Shown here: positions 19,076 through 28,010 of the stretch, piece after piece
How the letters are laid out: each line of letters starts with the position of its first letter
Position numbering within the stretch: the first letter of the stretch is position 1
From: Skermanella mucosa
Lineage (GTDB): Bacteria; Pseudomonadota; Alphaproteobacteria; Azospirillales; Azospirillaceae
Reading direction: 5' to 3'
Length of the DNA stretch: 64,000 nucleotides
Assembly (NCBI RefSeq): GCF_016765655.2
Contig: NZ_CP086106.1
Span: forward strand, 2,538,501-2,602,500
Made by a program: the position numbers and the translations under genes
Notes under the pieces: generated by a model
What the model saw: the letters and a program-made list of their open reading frames with translations, nothing else
Databases searched by the model: none
What the model was told of the DNA's origin: nothing

Positions 19076-19197
19076 GGTGTCCTCCCAGCATCATCGAATG
19101 GCTGGAATGTGCGGCGAATCCGGCGCTGCGGACAAACGAGCAATTTTCATGATCCGCATAGATCCCTCTCATGCGGCGCAGACATGAAGTTTTTTCT

Positions 19198-19211
19198 GGA
19201 CTGTCTGGTCC
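19198..19211. promoter_or_regulatory. Candidate TetR operator upstream of its own gene
   Basis: The sequence ggactgtctggtcc has GGAC/GTCC arms and lies 20 bases before the ATG at 19232. It resembles the better palindrome at 19850-19863 in front of the old yellow enzyme gene. The shared pattern GGACyN4GGTCC suggests autoregulation. Inference from motif and position only. Confidence 0.45.
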
Positions 19212-19231
19212 GGAACCCCCATGTATCCGGC

Positions 19232-19813
19232 ATGGGCAGACCGCGTGAATTCAATGCCGACGAAGCTCTGGACCGTGCGCTGCACGTGTTCTGGACCAAG
19301 GGTTATGCCGGCACCTCGATGACAGACCTGCTGGAGGCCATGGGCCTCAGCAAGAGCAGCTTCTACGAGTTTTTCGGCAGCAAGCACGAGGCCTTCATGG
19401 CGGCGTTGCGCCGTTATGGGGATCGCGAGGCCGCCCGGTTGGACGCGTGCGTCGGCTCGGCAGGGTGTGCCCGTCGCCTCATCGAGGTCCAGCTTAGAAG
19501 CATCATCGAGCGGCCCTCGGCGGAGGGTGATCGGCGCGGATGCCTGACGGTGAACTGCGCGGTCGAGCTTGCGCCACATGATCCCCTGATCGAAACGGCC
19601 ATCGCGGCCCATCTGGATCGGATGGAGGAGCTTTACCACCGCCTGATTGCCCGCGGACAGGCGGACGGCGGCATCTCGACCCGCCACGATCCCCGGACGC
19701 TGGCCCGTTACCTCGTCAATTCCCTCTGCGGCCTTCAGGTCATGGCGAAAGCCGGCCGTGATCCCCAGGCACTGGAGGATGTCGTCTTGACCACCCTCGA
19801 AGCCCTGGACTGA
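19232..19813 (+). CDS. TetR/AcrR family regulator (NemR-like context)
   Basis: A 193-residue TetR-type repressor. The N-terminal helix-turn-helix reads ALHVFWTKGYAGTSMTDLLE then MGLSKSSFYEFFGSKHEAF. The C-terminal half is the ligand-binding and dimer domain, with cysteines in GSAGCARRL and RRGCLTVNCAVELA; these could sense electrophiles as in NemR, though this is inference. The start at 19232 (MGRPREFNADEAL) matches the family. An upstream ATG at 19184 would put the probable operator inside the gene. An old yellow enzyme gene lies 68 bases downstream. Confidence 0.9.
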   Translation: MGRPREFNADEALDRALHVFWTKGYAGTSMTDLLEAMGLSKSSFYEFFGSKHEAFMAALRRYGDREAARLDACVGSAGCARRLIEVQLRSIIERPSAEGDRRGCLTVNCAVELAPHDPLIETAIAAHLDRMEELYHRLIARGQADGGISTRHDPRTLARYLVNSLCGLQVMAKAGRDPQALEDVVLTTLEALD

Positions 19814-19849
19814 CGCGATCTATCGTCAGCCCCATTCTACGTAAATTTT

Positions 19850-19863
19850 GGACCAATCGGTCC
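19850..19863. promoter_or_regulatory. Candidate TetR operator in front of the OYE gene
   Basis: ggaccaatcggtcc is a near-perfect palindrome (GGACC and GGTCC arms, 12 of 14 positions symmetric), 18 bases before the ATG of the ene-reductase gene. Location between TetR and its probable target supports a repressor site. Confidence 0.6.
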
Positions 19864-19881
19864 TTAACTAAAGGAAGTATC

Positions 19882-20991
<1,110 letters not shown>

Positions 20992-21004
20992 GGGCGGCGG
21001 ATCG

Positions 21005-21265
21005 TCAGGCCGCCTCGTTCAAGGTGACAGCCTGTCCGGCACCTTCGCCGGGCAGGCCATCCCTGAGGCCTATACGGTAATAGGCCAGCCGTTCGCGCTG
21101 GAGCGTCTCCACGTAATCGATCAGGCTGTCACGCAGGAAACCAGGCTCGCAGGCCTCCGCCCGGCTCAGCACCGTACCGATGTAATCGTCGAGTAACATG
21201 ATATGTACTAGTGCGGCACGCATGGCGGTGCTGTCGTTGACGGTCTGCAGAGACTGGTCAGGCAT
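21005..21265 (-). CDS. Small hypothetical protein, paralogue-like to the 73-aa protein
   Basis: An 86-residue helical protein (MPDQSLQTVNDSTAMRAALV). It shares with the protein at 18473-18694 the core F-x-R-(D/E)-SL-x-D, then T, R, Y and IG at matching spacing. The ATG at 21265 is preceded by gggga. The gene is convergent with the ene-reductase gene, with only 13 bases between stops. No family or function is recognised. Confidence 0.65.
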   Translation of the reverse strand: MPDQSLQTVNDSTAMRAALVHIMLLDDYIGTVLSRAEACEPGFLRDSLIDYVETLQRERLAYYRIGLRDGLPGEGAGQAVTLNEAA

Positions 21266-21424
21266 TGACTTCCCCCTAAGTGTTTTATGGTTGTCGGTCG
21301 AGCTTTATAGCAGGCATATGAGTTTTTTCCGACCCGGCACAAAGACTTCTATCCGGCTTCGCATCTTTGTCATGCGGGCTACTGCACTCGGCTTTGCTGC
21401 ATCACACAATCCACCTTCGAATGT

Positions 21425-21898
21425 TCAGCCGCAACTGCCCAGAGCCTGGGCAAAAAGCCAGCCCGCCACAACGGTCACCAGAGCCTGTTCCGCGAACGAG
21501 CCGGTTCTGATCAGGGGGAACGCGAAGGTCCGCTTGAGCGGCCAAGCGAGGCACAGTCCGGCGGGTGTAATCAGGTCGGCCGCCAAGTGGCTGGCATAGC
21601 CGATCACGAAGGGCAGGGTATGGTGCCATTGCTGCCCGTCCCAGCGAAGCACGGCGACGCACCCGGCGACCGCCACGATCGAGTGGGTCAGGCCGCGATG
21701 TCCGAACAGTTTCGACAGCGGAACGGAAATGAACTTCAAGCGCCGCCCGACCCACGACTTCGGATGGTCGATATCGGGACCCAGCGACCCGGCGACGGCC
21801 AAGCCGAGCGCCACCGGGTCGAACAGGGGCAAGCCCATGCCATGGGCAAGGTAGAGCCATGAGGCGGAGCCGATCAGGGCGTGGGAACCCGCCATCAT
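21425..21898 (-). CDS. YdjM/DUF457-type membrane-bound metal-dependent hydrolase
   Basis: A 157-residue integral membrane protein of the LexA-regulated YdjM/DUF457 group of putative metal hydrolases. Conserved motifs include LGPDIDHPKSWVGRRLKFIS, then FGHRGLTHSI with the metal-binding His residues, and SHLAADLITPAG. There are several hydrophobic segments. The reaction is unknown for the family. The start is one of two adjacent ATG codons (21898 or 21895). No convincing alphaproteobacterial SOS box (GTTC-N7-GTTC) was found upstream. Confidence 0.85.
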   Translation of the reverse strand: MMAGSHALIGSASWLYLAHGMGLPLFDPVALGLAVAGSLGPDIDHPKSWVGRRLKFISVPLSKLFGHRGLTHSIVAVAGCVAVLRWDGQQWHHTLPFVIGYASHLAADLITPAGLCLAWPLKRTFAFPLIRTGSFAEQALVTVVAGWLFAQALGSCG

Positions 21899-22101
21899 GG
21901 CGTTATCCCGTTCCGGTCCTGAGGAACCGCCCGACCACCTTGAGAAGACATCTGAACCGCACACGGTAAAACGTTGATTCAGTTCAGAGTCTATCTTAAT
22001 TATCCACAGAACTAAAGCCGAACATCATGGCTTTTCGGTGTCCTTGGACTCAACTCGCCCAAAATGCCGGGGACACGCCTGCCGGTGCAGGGCGGGGCGG
22101 G

Positions 22102-22362
22102 TCACGACAGGAAGGGGAACAATCCCATGATCGCGGCGACGACGCTGTCGTAACAACTCAGGCTTGGGCTGAACATCACCGCCATGGCCTCGCCGCTCTT
22201 GCCATCCATCGCCAGCTCAAGTGCCGACATCCCGGCGTCCCACAGGCCGGAGCATCCGGAAGATACGGTGTTCGCCGCCGCGCCCGCGTCGCTGGCGAAG
22301 CTCTCGACCGATTTCTCAAGCGTTTCGGCGGCCTTGCCGAGGGATTCGGTAGTGTCGCTCAT
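22102..22362 (-). CDS. Hypothetical small protein (86 aa)
   Basis: An 86-residue protein starting MSDTTESLGKAAETLEKSVE. The N-terminal half looks like an amphipathic helix, the middle is small-residue rich (DAGAAANTVSSGCSGLWDAG), and the end is hydrophobic (SVVAAIMGLFPFLS). A ggagg ribosome site precedes the ATG at 22362, so it is probably real. No family is recognised; membrane association through the C-terminus is possible. Confidence 0.6.
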   Translation of the reverse strand: MSDTTESLGKAAETLEKSVESFASDAGAAANTVSSGCSGLWDAGMSALELAMDGKSGEAMAVMFSPSLSCYDSVVAAIMGLFPFLS

Positions 22363-22479
22363 GGTCACCCTCCAGGTGCATCGTGCAGATGAAGGGTCCG
22401 ACATCGCAACGCGCCCATGCGCTTGCCAGAGGGGCCCGGACCCCGATCAATGCCAGAGATGGTGGTGCCGAGTCCCTAA

Positions 22480-23406
22480 TCAATCCCCGCTGGATCGCTC
22501 GCTCAGTTCGACCGCGAAAGTGATCGAGCCGCCGAAGCTGTCGCCCGGCGCCAGCTCCGCGAATCCGGTGCCCCGCTCGCCGGCCGCGGCGCGGTTGACG
22601 GCGTTGGTCATGTGGCTGACCGGCTCGAAGCAGAAGTAATCCTGGTTGTGCGGCACATAGACGACGGCATGCCGGAACGGCGGCGTCGCCTCGATGCGGA
22701 GGCTCGCCCCCGCGCCCGGCCAGTCGATCCGCGCGCGGCCGTTCCAGCCGGTGAAATTGTTGTCGAGCACGATATCGTCCAGCGCGACCCCATGGGGGAA
22801 ATCCCAGGCCAGCGGCAGCGGCACCCGCTCGGTCGGGATGTGCCCCTCGTCCCCCAGCCAGACGCCGTCGAGGTCGGCGGTCAGCCGGGTGCCGATCGGC
22901 TTCGGGAAATAAGGATGAAGCCCGAGCCCCGCGGGCATCGCAAGATCCCCCGTATTGACCAGTTCCATCGCTATGGTCAGACGGTCATCGGCGAGTTGGA
23001 ACCGTTGGGTCGCGCTGTAGGCGTAGGGCCAGGTTCCGGCGGCGTAATCGAAGGTCATCACCGCCGAGCTGCCGTCCTGGGTGGAAACGGTCCAGGGCGC
23101 CTGCCAGCCGTGGCCGTGGATCACGTCGGCGATGAACGGCGCATTGGGCGGCAGATCCACGGAGCGGCCATGGAAGACGAAGTGGCCGCCCGCGATCCTG
23201 TTGGAGAACGGGACGAGGGGATGGCAGGACAGGTCGGCCGGCTCGCACCGGTCGACGGCGCCGGGCTGGGCGGGGCGCATCAGGTGAAGTGGAGCCTGGT
23301 CGTCCCGATGCAGCAGCAGCCGGATGATCGATCCTCCGCACTGCGGGCTGATCGCGCATTCCAGAGGGCCGTGGCGGAGGATGATCGCGCTGTCCGGTTC
23401 TGCCAT
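22480..23406 (-). CDS. Aldose 1-epimerase (mutarotase family)
   Basis: A 308-residue galactose mutarotase-like beta-sandwich protein. Catalytic-type residues are visible: VPFSNRIAGGHFVFHG with the substrate-binding Asn-Arg, IHGHGWQAPW with the conserved His, LGLHPYFPK, and the C-terminal CFEPVSHMTNAVN containing the catalytic Glu. It should interconvert alpha and beta anomers of a sugar. Divergent from xylB with 137 bases between, so it probably supports pentose uptake and catabolism. The ATG at 23406 gives the family N-terminus; the open frame upstream overlaps xylB antisense. Confidence 0.87.
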   Translation of the reverse strand: MAEPDSAIILRHGPLECAISPQCGGSIIRLLLHRDDQAPLHLMRPAQPGAVDRCEPADLSCHPLVPFSNRIAGGHFVFHGRSVDLPPNAPFIADVIHGHGWQAPWTVSTQDGSSAVMTFDYAAGTWPYAYSATQRFQLADDRLTIAMELVNTGDLAMPAGLGLHPYFPKPIGTRLTADLDGVWLGDEGHIPTERVPLPLAWDFPHGVALDDIVLDNNFTGWNGRARIDWPGAGASLRIEATPPFRHAVVYVPHNQDYFCFEPVSHMTNAVNRAAAGERGTGFAELAPGDSFGGSITFAVELSERSSGD

Positions 23407-23543
23407 GGCTGCCTCTCGGCTGACGTTGCGCCGTTGTGGTGGACGGCGGATATGGCATAGCCTACCGGCAAATGAAAGACGCGCCAGCGGGATCGGTCGG
23501 ACCGGCTCAACCCGGCGGCGCCACGGCTGGGTAGGGGGAAAAC

Positions 23544-25019
23544 GTGTTTCTTGGGATCGATCTGGGCACATCGGCGGTGAAGGCCGTGCTGGTGGATATC
23601 GGACAGCGGGTCGTCGCCCAGGCGGTGGCGCCGCTCACCGTCTCGCGCCCGCATCCCCTGTGGTCGGAGCAGGACCCGGAAAGCTGGTGGCGCGCCACCA
23701 ACGCGGTCGCGGCGGAACTGCGCCGCTCCCACTCCGCCGAGATGGCCCAGGTGACCGGCATCGGCCTGTCCGGCCAGATGCACGGCGCCACCCTGCTGGA
23801 CGGACGGGACCGTGTCCTGCGGCCGGCCATCCTGTGGAACGATGGCCGAAGCGGTGCCGAATGCGCCGAGCTGACGCGCAGGATACCGTCGCTTCCCGAG
23901 ATCGCCGGCAACCTGGCCATGCCGGGCTTCACCGCGCCCAAGCTGCTTTGGGTCGCCAGGCATGAGCCCGAGATATTCCGCGCGATCGCCAAAGTGCTTC
24001 TGCCCAAGGACTATGTCCGCCTGCGCATGACCGGTCGTTACGCATCCGACATGTCCGATTCGGCTGGAACCCTGTGGCTCGACGTGGCCCGGCGCCGCTG
24101 GTCGCCCGAACTGCTGTCCGCGACCGACCTGGACGAGGGCGAGATGCCGGAGCTGTTCGAGGGGTCGGAACCGACCGGCCTCCTGCTGCCGGAGGTGGCT
24201 TCCGCCTGGGGATTGGGCGATTCCGTCGAGGTGGCCGGAGGCGGCGGAGACAATGCCGCCGGAGCCGCCGGTGTCGGCGTGCTGAAGCCCGGATCGGCCT
24301 TCCTGTCGCTCGGCACGTCGGGTGTCCTGTTCGTCGCCAACGCGGGGTTCGCGCCAAATCCCGCGCGCGGGGTCCACGCGTTCTGCCACTGCTTCCCGGG
24401 CCTGTGGCACCAGATGTCGGTAATCCTCAGCGCTGCGAGCTGCCTCACCTGGGTGACCCGTCTCACCGGCGCCTCCAGCGAAGCCCAACTCCTGGCCGAG
24501 GTCGAGGCCGCCGACCGCGATACCGGGGCGCTGCTCTTCCTACCGTACCTCTCGGGTGAGCGTACGCCCCACAACGATCCCGACGCCAAGGGCGTGTTCT
24601 TCGGGCTGAACCACGACCATGGCCGCGCCGACCTCGCCCGGGCGGTGCTGGAGGGCGTGGCCTACGCCTTCGCCGACGGGCAGGACGTGCTTGCGGAGGC
24701 GGGCACCGAGATCGGCACCGTGTCGGTCATCGGCGGCGGCGCGCGGAGCCGGCTGTGGGGTCGCATCCTGGCCGACGTGCTGGGTCGTCCGCTTACCTAC
24801 CACAAGGGCGGCGAGGTGGGACCGGCCTTCGGCGCCGCCCGGCTGGCCCGGCTGTCGGTCACCGGCGAGGACATGGCGTCGGTCTGCACCGCGCCCGAGA
24901 CCGATCTCGTGATCGAACCCGATCGGGCCGCGACCGAGCGGCATGCGTCCAAATTGACACTGTACCGGGATATCTACCGCGGACTCTCGGGCTTGTTCCG
25001 GGGCGGGGCATCGACATAA
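23544..25019 (+). CDS. xylB: Xylulokinase
   Basis: A 491-residue FGGY-family sugar kinase. It starts at a GTG (FLGIDLGTSAVKAVLVD, the ATPase phosphate-1 loop) with a gggggaa ribosome site. The signature GIGLSGQMHGATLLD is characteristic of XylB. The C-terminal FGGY motif includes PYLSGERTPHNDPDAKG, and the adenosine motif is VIGGGARSRLW. It phosphorylates D-xylulose to xylulose-5-phosphate for the pentose phosphate pathway. A xylose isomerase gene is not in the window. Confidence 0.95.
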   Translation: MFLGIDLGTSAVKAVLVDIGQRVVAQAVAPLTVSRPHPLWSEQDPESWWRATNAVAAELRRSHSAEMAQVTGIGLSGQMHGATLLDGRDRVLRPAILWNDGRSGAECAELTRRIPSLPEIAGNLAMPGFTAPKLLWVARHEPEIFRAIAKVLLPKDYVRLRMTGRYASDMSDSAGTLWLDVARRRWSPELLSATDLDEGEMPELFEGSEPTGLLLPEVASAWGLGDSVEVAGGGGDNAAGAAGVGVLKPGSAFLSLGTSGVLFVANAGFAPNPARGVHAFCHCFPGLWHQMSVILSAASCLTWVTRLTGASSEAQLLAEVEAADRDTGALLFLPYLSGERTPHNDPDAKGVFFGLNHDHGRADLARAVLEGVAYAFADGQDVLAEAGTEIGTVSVIGGGARSRLWGRILADVLGRPLTYHKGGEVGPAFGAARLARLSVTGEDMASVCTAPETDLVIEPDRAATERHASKLTLYRDIYRGLSGLFRGGAST

Positions 25020-25025
25020 TTCTGC

Positions 25026-25062
25026 CATGGGGTTAACCTTACCTCATTCGGTTGACCCCATG
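25026..25062. repeat. 12-bp inverted repeat between xylB and the amidotransferase gene
   Basis: catggggttaac (25026-25037) and gttgaccccatg (25051-25062) pair over 12 positions with one G-T wobble and a 13-base loop. It may be a terminator stem for xylB (no T-run follows) or an operator for the gene starting at 25088. Confidence 0.55.
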
Positions 25063-25087
25063 ATCCGAACATCTTCGCGGAGCTAGC

Positions 25088-25909
25088 ATGTGCCGTTGGC
25101 TGGCCTATCAAGGCCGTCCGATCCCGATCGATACCCTTCTGTTCAAACCCGCCAACTCCCTGATCCACCAGTCGCTCGCGGCCCAGCGCGGGCATGTGCC
25201 GACCAACGGCGACGGCTTCGGGCTGGGCTGGTACGGTCATCTTCGGAAGCCCGGCCTGTACCGGGATACCATGCCTGCCTGGAATGACCTGAATCTTCGA
25301 TCCGTGTCCGAGCAGATCCGATCCGGGTTGTTCTTCGCCCATGTCAGGGCGTCCACCGGGGCATCCACGGCCCGGGTCAATTGCCACCCGTTCCGTTATG
25401 ACCGCTGGCTGTTCATGCACAACGGGCAGATCGGCGGCTGGCCGGTCGTCCGGCGCGTGGTCGAGAACCTGATAGCAGACGACCTCTATCCGTTCCGCGA
25501 GGGCAGCACCGACAGCGAAGTGATTTTCTATCTTCTGCTGACCAACGGCGTCGCGGATGACGTCCATGCCGCCTTCGCGCGGACATGCCGCCAGATCGGG
25601 GAGGCCATGGCCGCCCACGGCATCATCGAGCCGCTTCGGCTGACCGCCTGCCTGACCGATGGCGAGCGCCTGTACGCGCTGCGCCACTCCAGCGACCGGG
25701 CCTCGCCGACCTTGTTCTATGCGCTGGGAGGAGGCATCAGCGTCGACCAGGGCTGCTGCCGTTTCGAAAGCAGCCAGGGCGACGTTCTGGTCCTGTCGGA
25801 ACCCCTGGACGCCATCGAGGCGGTCTGGCACGAGGTGCCGGAAGGACACATGCTGACGGCCTCGGGGGGCAGGGTCGAACTGCATCCGTTCGATCCGACA
25901 CTGCAATGA
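25088..25909 (+). CDS. Class II glutamine amidotransferase (YafJ-like)
   Basis: A 273-residue Ntn-hydrolase. The nucleophilic Cys is residue 2 after the initiator (MCRWLAYQGRPI). Further motifs are TNGDGFGLGWYG, FAHVRASTGASTARVNCHPF, and FMHNGQIGGW, matching the GATase_6 domain of the YafJ/EgtC group. Stand-alone members release ammonia from a gamma-glutamyl compound; EgtC removes glutamate in ergothioneine synthesis, but no other egt gene is present, so the substrate is open. Confidence 0.88.
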   Translation: MCRWLAYQGRPIPIDTLLFKPANSLIHQSLAAQRGHVPTNGDGFGLGWYGHLRKPGLYRDTMPAWNDLNLRSVSEQIRSGLFFAHVRASTGASTARVNCHPFRYDRWLFMHNGQIGGWPVVRRVVENLIADDLYPFREGSTDSEVIFYLLLTNGVADDVHAAFARTCRQIGEAMAAHGIIEPLRLTACLTDGERLYALRHSSDRASPTLFYALGGGISVDQGCCRFESSQGDVLVLSEPLDAIEAVWHEVPEGHMLTASGGRVELHPFDPTLQ

Positions 25910-25945
25910 GGATGCCGGCGTTCGCCGGGAGCGCCGACAGGGTCG

Positions 25946-26032
25946 TCAGAAGATCAGCGCCAGCAGTCCGATCACGACCAGCAATCCCATCAGGAAGATC
26001 AAGCCGATAGCGCCGCCCAGGAATTTCAGCAT
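25946..26032 (-). CDS. 28-residue single-span membrane peptide
   Basis: A short frame encodes MLKFLGGAIGLIFLMGLLVV plus eight hydrophobic residues, essentially one transmembrane helix with a Lys at position 3. It has a strong aaggaga ribosome site 9 bases upstream of the ATG at 26032 and lies 29 bases downstream of the deacetylase gene, in the same direction. Length and composition resemble small membrane regulators, but no family is known to me. Real expression is inferred from the ribosome site and the uniform hydrophobic reading. Confidence 0.55.
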   Translation of the reverse strand: MLKFLGGAIGLIFLMGLLVVIGLLALIF

Positions 26033-26061
26033 TGTCGATCGTCTCCTTGTTCGGGCGGCGG

Positions 26062-26994
26062 TCAGCCGTTCCGGACGGCGGGTCGGTAGGGATGCTGCTC
26101 GCGCCAGTGGTTCGCGATATCGATCCGGCGGCAGATCCAGACCCGGTCGTGGCTCTGGATATAGTCCAGGAAACGGGCGAGGGCCGCGGCGCGGCCGGGA
26201 CGTCCGACCAGACGGCAATGCAGGCCGATGGACATCATCTTCGGTGTCCTGGCGCCCTCGGCATAAAGGACATCGAAACTGTCCTTGAGGTAGCTGAAGA
26301 ACTGATCGCCGGAATTGAACCCCTGCGACGTGGCGAAGCGCATGTCGTTGGCATCCAGCGTATAGGGCACGATCAGCTGCGGCTTGCCGTGGCTGTCGTC
26401 CCAATACGGCAGGTCGTCGGCATAGCTGTCCGCGTCATAGACGAAGCCGCCTTCCTCGACCACCAGCCGCCTCGTGTTGGGGCTGCATCGGCCCAAATAC
26501 CAGCCCAACGGCCTGCTGCCGGTCAGTTCGGTCTGGATCTCGATGGCGCGCCGCATGTGGTCGCGTTCGACATCCTCGCCGACGTGCTGGTAATCGATCC
26601 AGCGCCAACCATGGGTCGCGATCTCATGTCCCGCTTCGACCATGGCGGCGACCGCCTCGGGATTGCGCGCCATCGCCATGGCAACGCCGAACACGGTCAG
26701 AGGCAGGCGCCGCTCGCCGAAGATGCGCATCAGTCTCCAGAAGCCGGCACGGCTGCCATACTCGTAGATCGATTCCATGTTGATGTGACGGACACCGTGG
26801 AGAGCCTGGGCACCCACGATTTCCGACAGGAACGCTTCGGACGCGGCGTCGCCATGCAGGATGTTGTTCTCGCCGCCCTCCTCGTAGTTCATGACGAACT
26901 GGACGGCGATGCGCGCGCGGTTGGGCCACTGTGCATCGGGCACCCGGGCGCCGTAGCCGATCATGTCGCGCGGATAGCCATTTTCGGTGGACAT
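26062..26994 (-). CDS. PuuE-like polysaccharide deacetylase / allantoinase family protein
   Basis: A 310-residue NodB-homology protein of the PuuE group (cofactor-independent allantoinases). The N-terminus (MSTENGYPRDMIGYG) and the motifs IAVQFVMNYEEGGENNIL, EIATHGWRWIDYQHV and SIGLHCRLVGRPGRA match that group. Possible role: ring opening of allantoin in purine degradation; no other purine genes flank it, so another amide substrate cannot be excluded. The start at 26994 has gagaagg upstream. The 28-aa membrane peptide follows it. Confidence 0.85.
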   Translation of the reverse strand: MSTENGYPRDMIGYGARVPDAQWPNRARIAVQFVMNYEEGGENNILHGDAASEAFLSEIVGAQALHGVRHINMESIYEYGSRAGFWRLMRIFGERRLPLTVFGVAMAMARNPEAVAAMVEAGHEIATHGWRWIDYQHVGEDVERDHMRRAIEIQTELTGSRPLGWYLGRCSPNTRRLVVEEGGFVYDADSYADDLPYWDDSHGKPQLIVPYTLDANDMRFATSQGFNSGDQFFSYLKDSFDVLYAEGARTPKMMSIGLHCRLVGRPGRAAALARFLDYIQSHDRVWICRRIDIANHWREQHPYRPAVRNG

Positions 26995-27141
26995 GCTTCC
27001 TTCTCCCAAAACACGACCCGTTGCATCGCCATGAAGCATGGCCCTGGGCACGACATCACGGTGTCGAGGACGGGACATTAGTTCGATGTCGTCGGTTGTT
27101 CAATGTACGCCTTGGCCGGTTGCCCGACGACTCATGTCGGG

Positions 27142-27197
27142 CGATCTGATCGGGGGCATCGGATCGGGGCTATCGGATCGAGGCCATCGGATCGAGG
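27142..27197. repeat. Four tandem 14-bp repeats
   Basis: Four head-to-tail units of 14 bases: cgatctgatcgggg, gcatcggatcgggg, ctatcggatcgagg, ccatcggatcgagg. The shared core is ATCgGATCGrGG. They lie between the deacetylase start and the stop of the 68-aa protein, outside any credible gene. Confidence 0.75.
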
Positions 27198-27216
27198 GAA
27201 GGGTATTGGTGGATGA

Positions 27217-27423
27217 TCAGGCGCCGGGACGGCTTTCCTCCGGATCCGTTCTGGTCTCTGCAGACATTTCCTGTGACGAACCGGTGGACCGCCTTGCCGC
27301 CGCCATCGCCCTGACCTGCCGCGCCTCTTCGACGACACGCCGCGACCGTTCGAAGGCGGCATTCGCCCGCTCAAGCAATGCCGCCAGACGCGGGTTCAAA
27401 GCTCCTTGATGCGTATCCGTCAT
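27217..27423 (-). CDS. Hypothetical small helical protein (68 aa)
   Basis: A 68-residue protein starting MTDTHQGALNPRLAALLERA. The N-terminal 45 residues form a strongly helical, Arg/Glu/Ala-rich, possibly coiled-coil segment; the C-terminal part is polar and probably disordered. The ATG at 27423 has agggagagg upstream, a strong ribosome site. No family is recognised. Confidence 0.6.
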   Translation of the reverse strand: MTDTHQGALNPRLAALLERANAAFERSRRVVEEARQVRAMAAARRSTGSSQEMSAETRTDPEESRPGA

Positions 27424-27731
27424 GAGTCCTCTCCCTATGCGATTGCAATAAGGGGACAGTCACACAGTCAAGTCTGTACGCTAACGGACCCACCTTGGCA
27501 AAAACATGCGGAAAATCCGGTCTCTTCCATCAACCCACCCAATGTACGAAACCGAACAGACAGACCTGTATTATTGATGCCTGCTGAGGTCTGGATGTCG
27601 ATCCGCAGGGAAGTCGCGGGGCGGATTCTACTCAAATACATCGCTTTTGCACATGCGGGCGATGGTTTGACATGGGTGAGCCCAGGGCCGCGCTGTCTAT
27701 GCGACGTATCGTCGAATATGAGAGAGCAACA
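27424..27731. other. Divergent intergenic region, 308 bases
   Basis: Separates two small genes transcribed away from each other. No credible reading frame, RNA gene or inverted repeat of note was seen. It presumably holds both promoters, which I cannot define. Confidence 0.4.
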
Positions 27732-27986
27732 ATGATCACCAACGAGTTCTTCGTTACGACCAGGGTTGGCAAATGGTACGTGGACAACGGGATGGAATCC
27801 CACGGACCTTATCTGAGCCAGCGTGACGCCGTCGCCGATGCGATCGACGCGGCGAAGTCGGTATCCGGCCGCAAGAAGCCGGCCACCGTCCTGCTTAAGC
27901 TGCCCGGCTCCCATGCGGAGGTTGTCTGGAGTTCGCGGGAAGAGATACGCGAAGCCAACGCCGCCAAGGCAGCCGTGGAGGCGTGA
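27732..27986 (+). CDS. Hypothetical protein, DUF2188-like (84 aa)
   Basis: An 84-residue protein (MITNEFFVTTRVGKWYVDNG). The pattern of W-x-V, then GPYLSQRDAVADAIDAAK, resembles the small DUF2188-type beta-beta-alpha fold, but this is only a resemblance. The ATG at 27732 has gagag upstream; earlier in-frame codons at 27672 look unlikely. Function unknown. Confidence 0.6.
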   Translation: MITNEFFVTTRVGKWYVDNGMESHGPYLSQRDAVADAIDAAKSVSGRKKPATVLLKLPGSHAEVVWSSREEIREANAAKAAVEA

Positions 27987-28010
27987 GCCGGAGCGGTTCG
28001 CGCCCGCACC

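Noticed and set aside
21900-21990. Possible SOS box upstream of the YdjM-like gene
   Set aside because: gttc-N8-ggaac (21909-21926) and gttgattcagttc do not fit the alphaproteobacterial GTTC-N7-GTTC LexA site.
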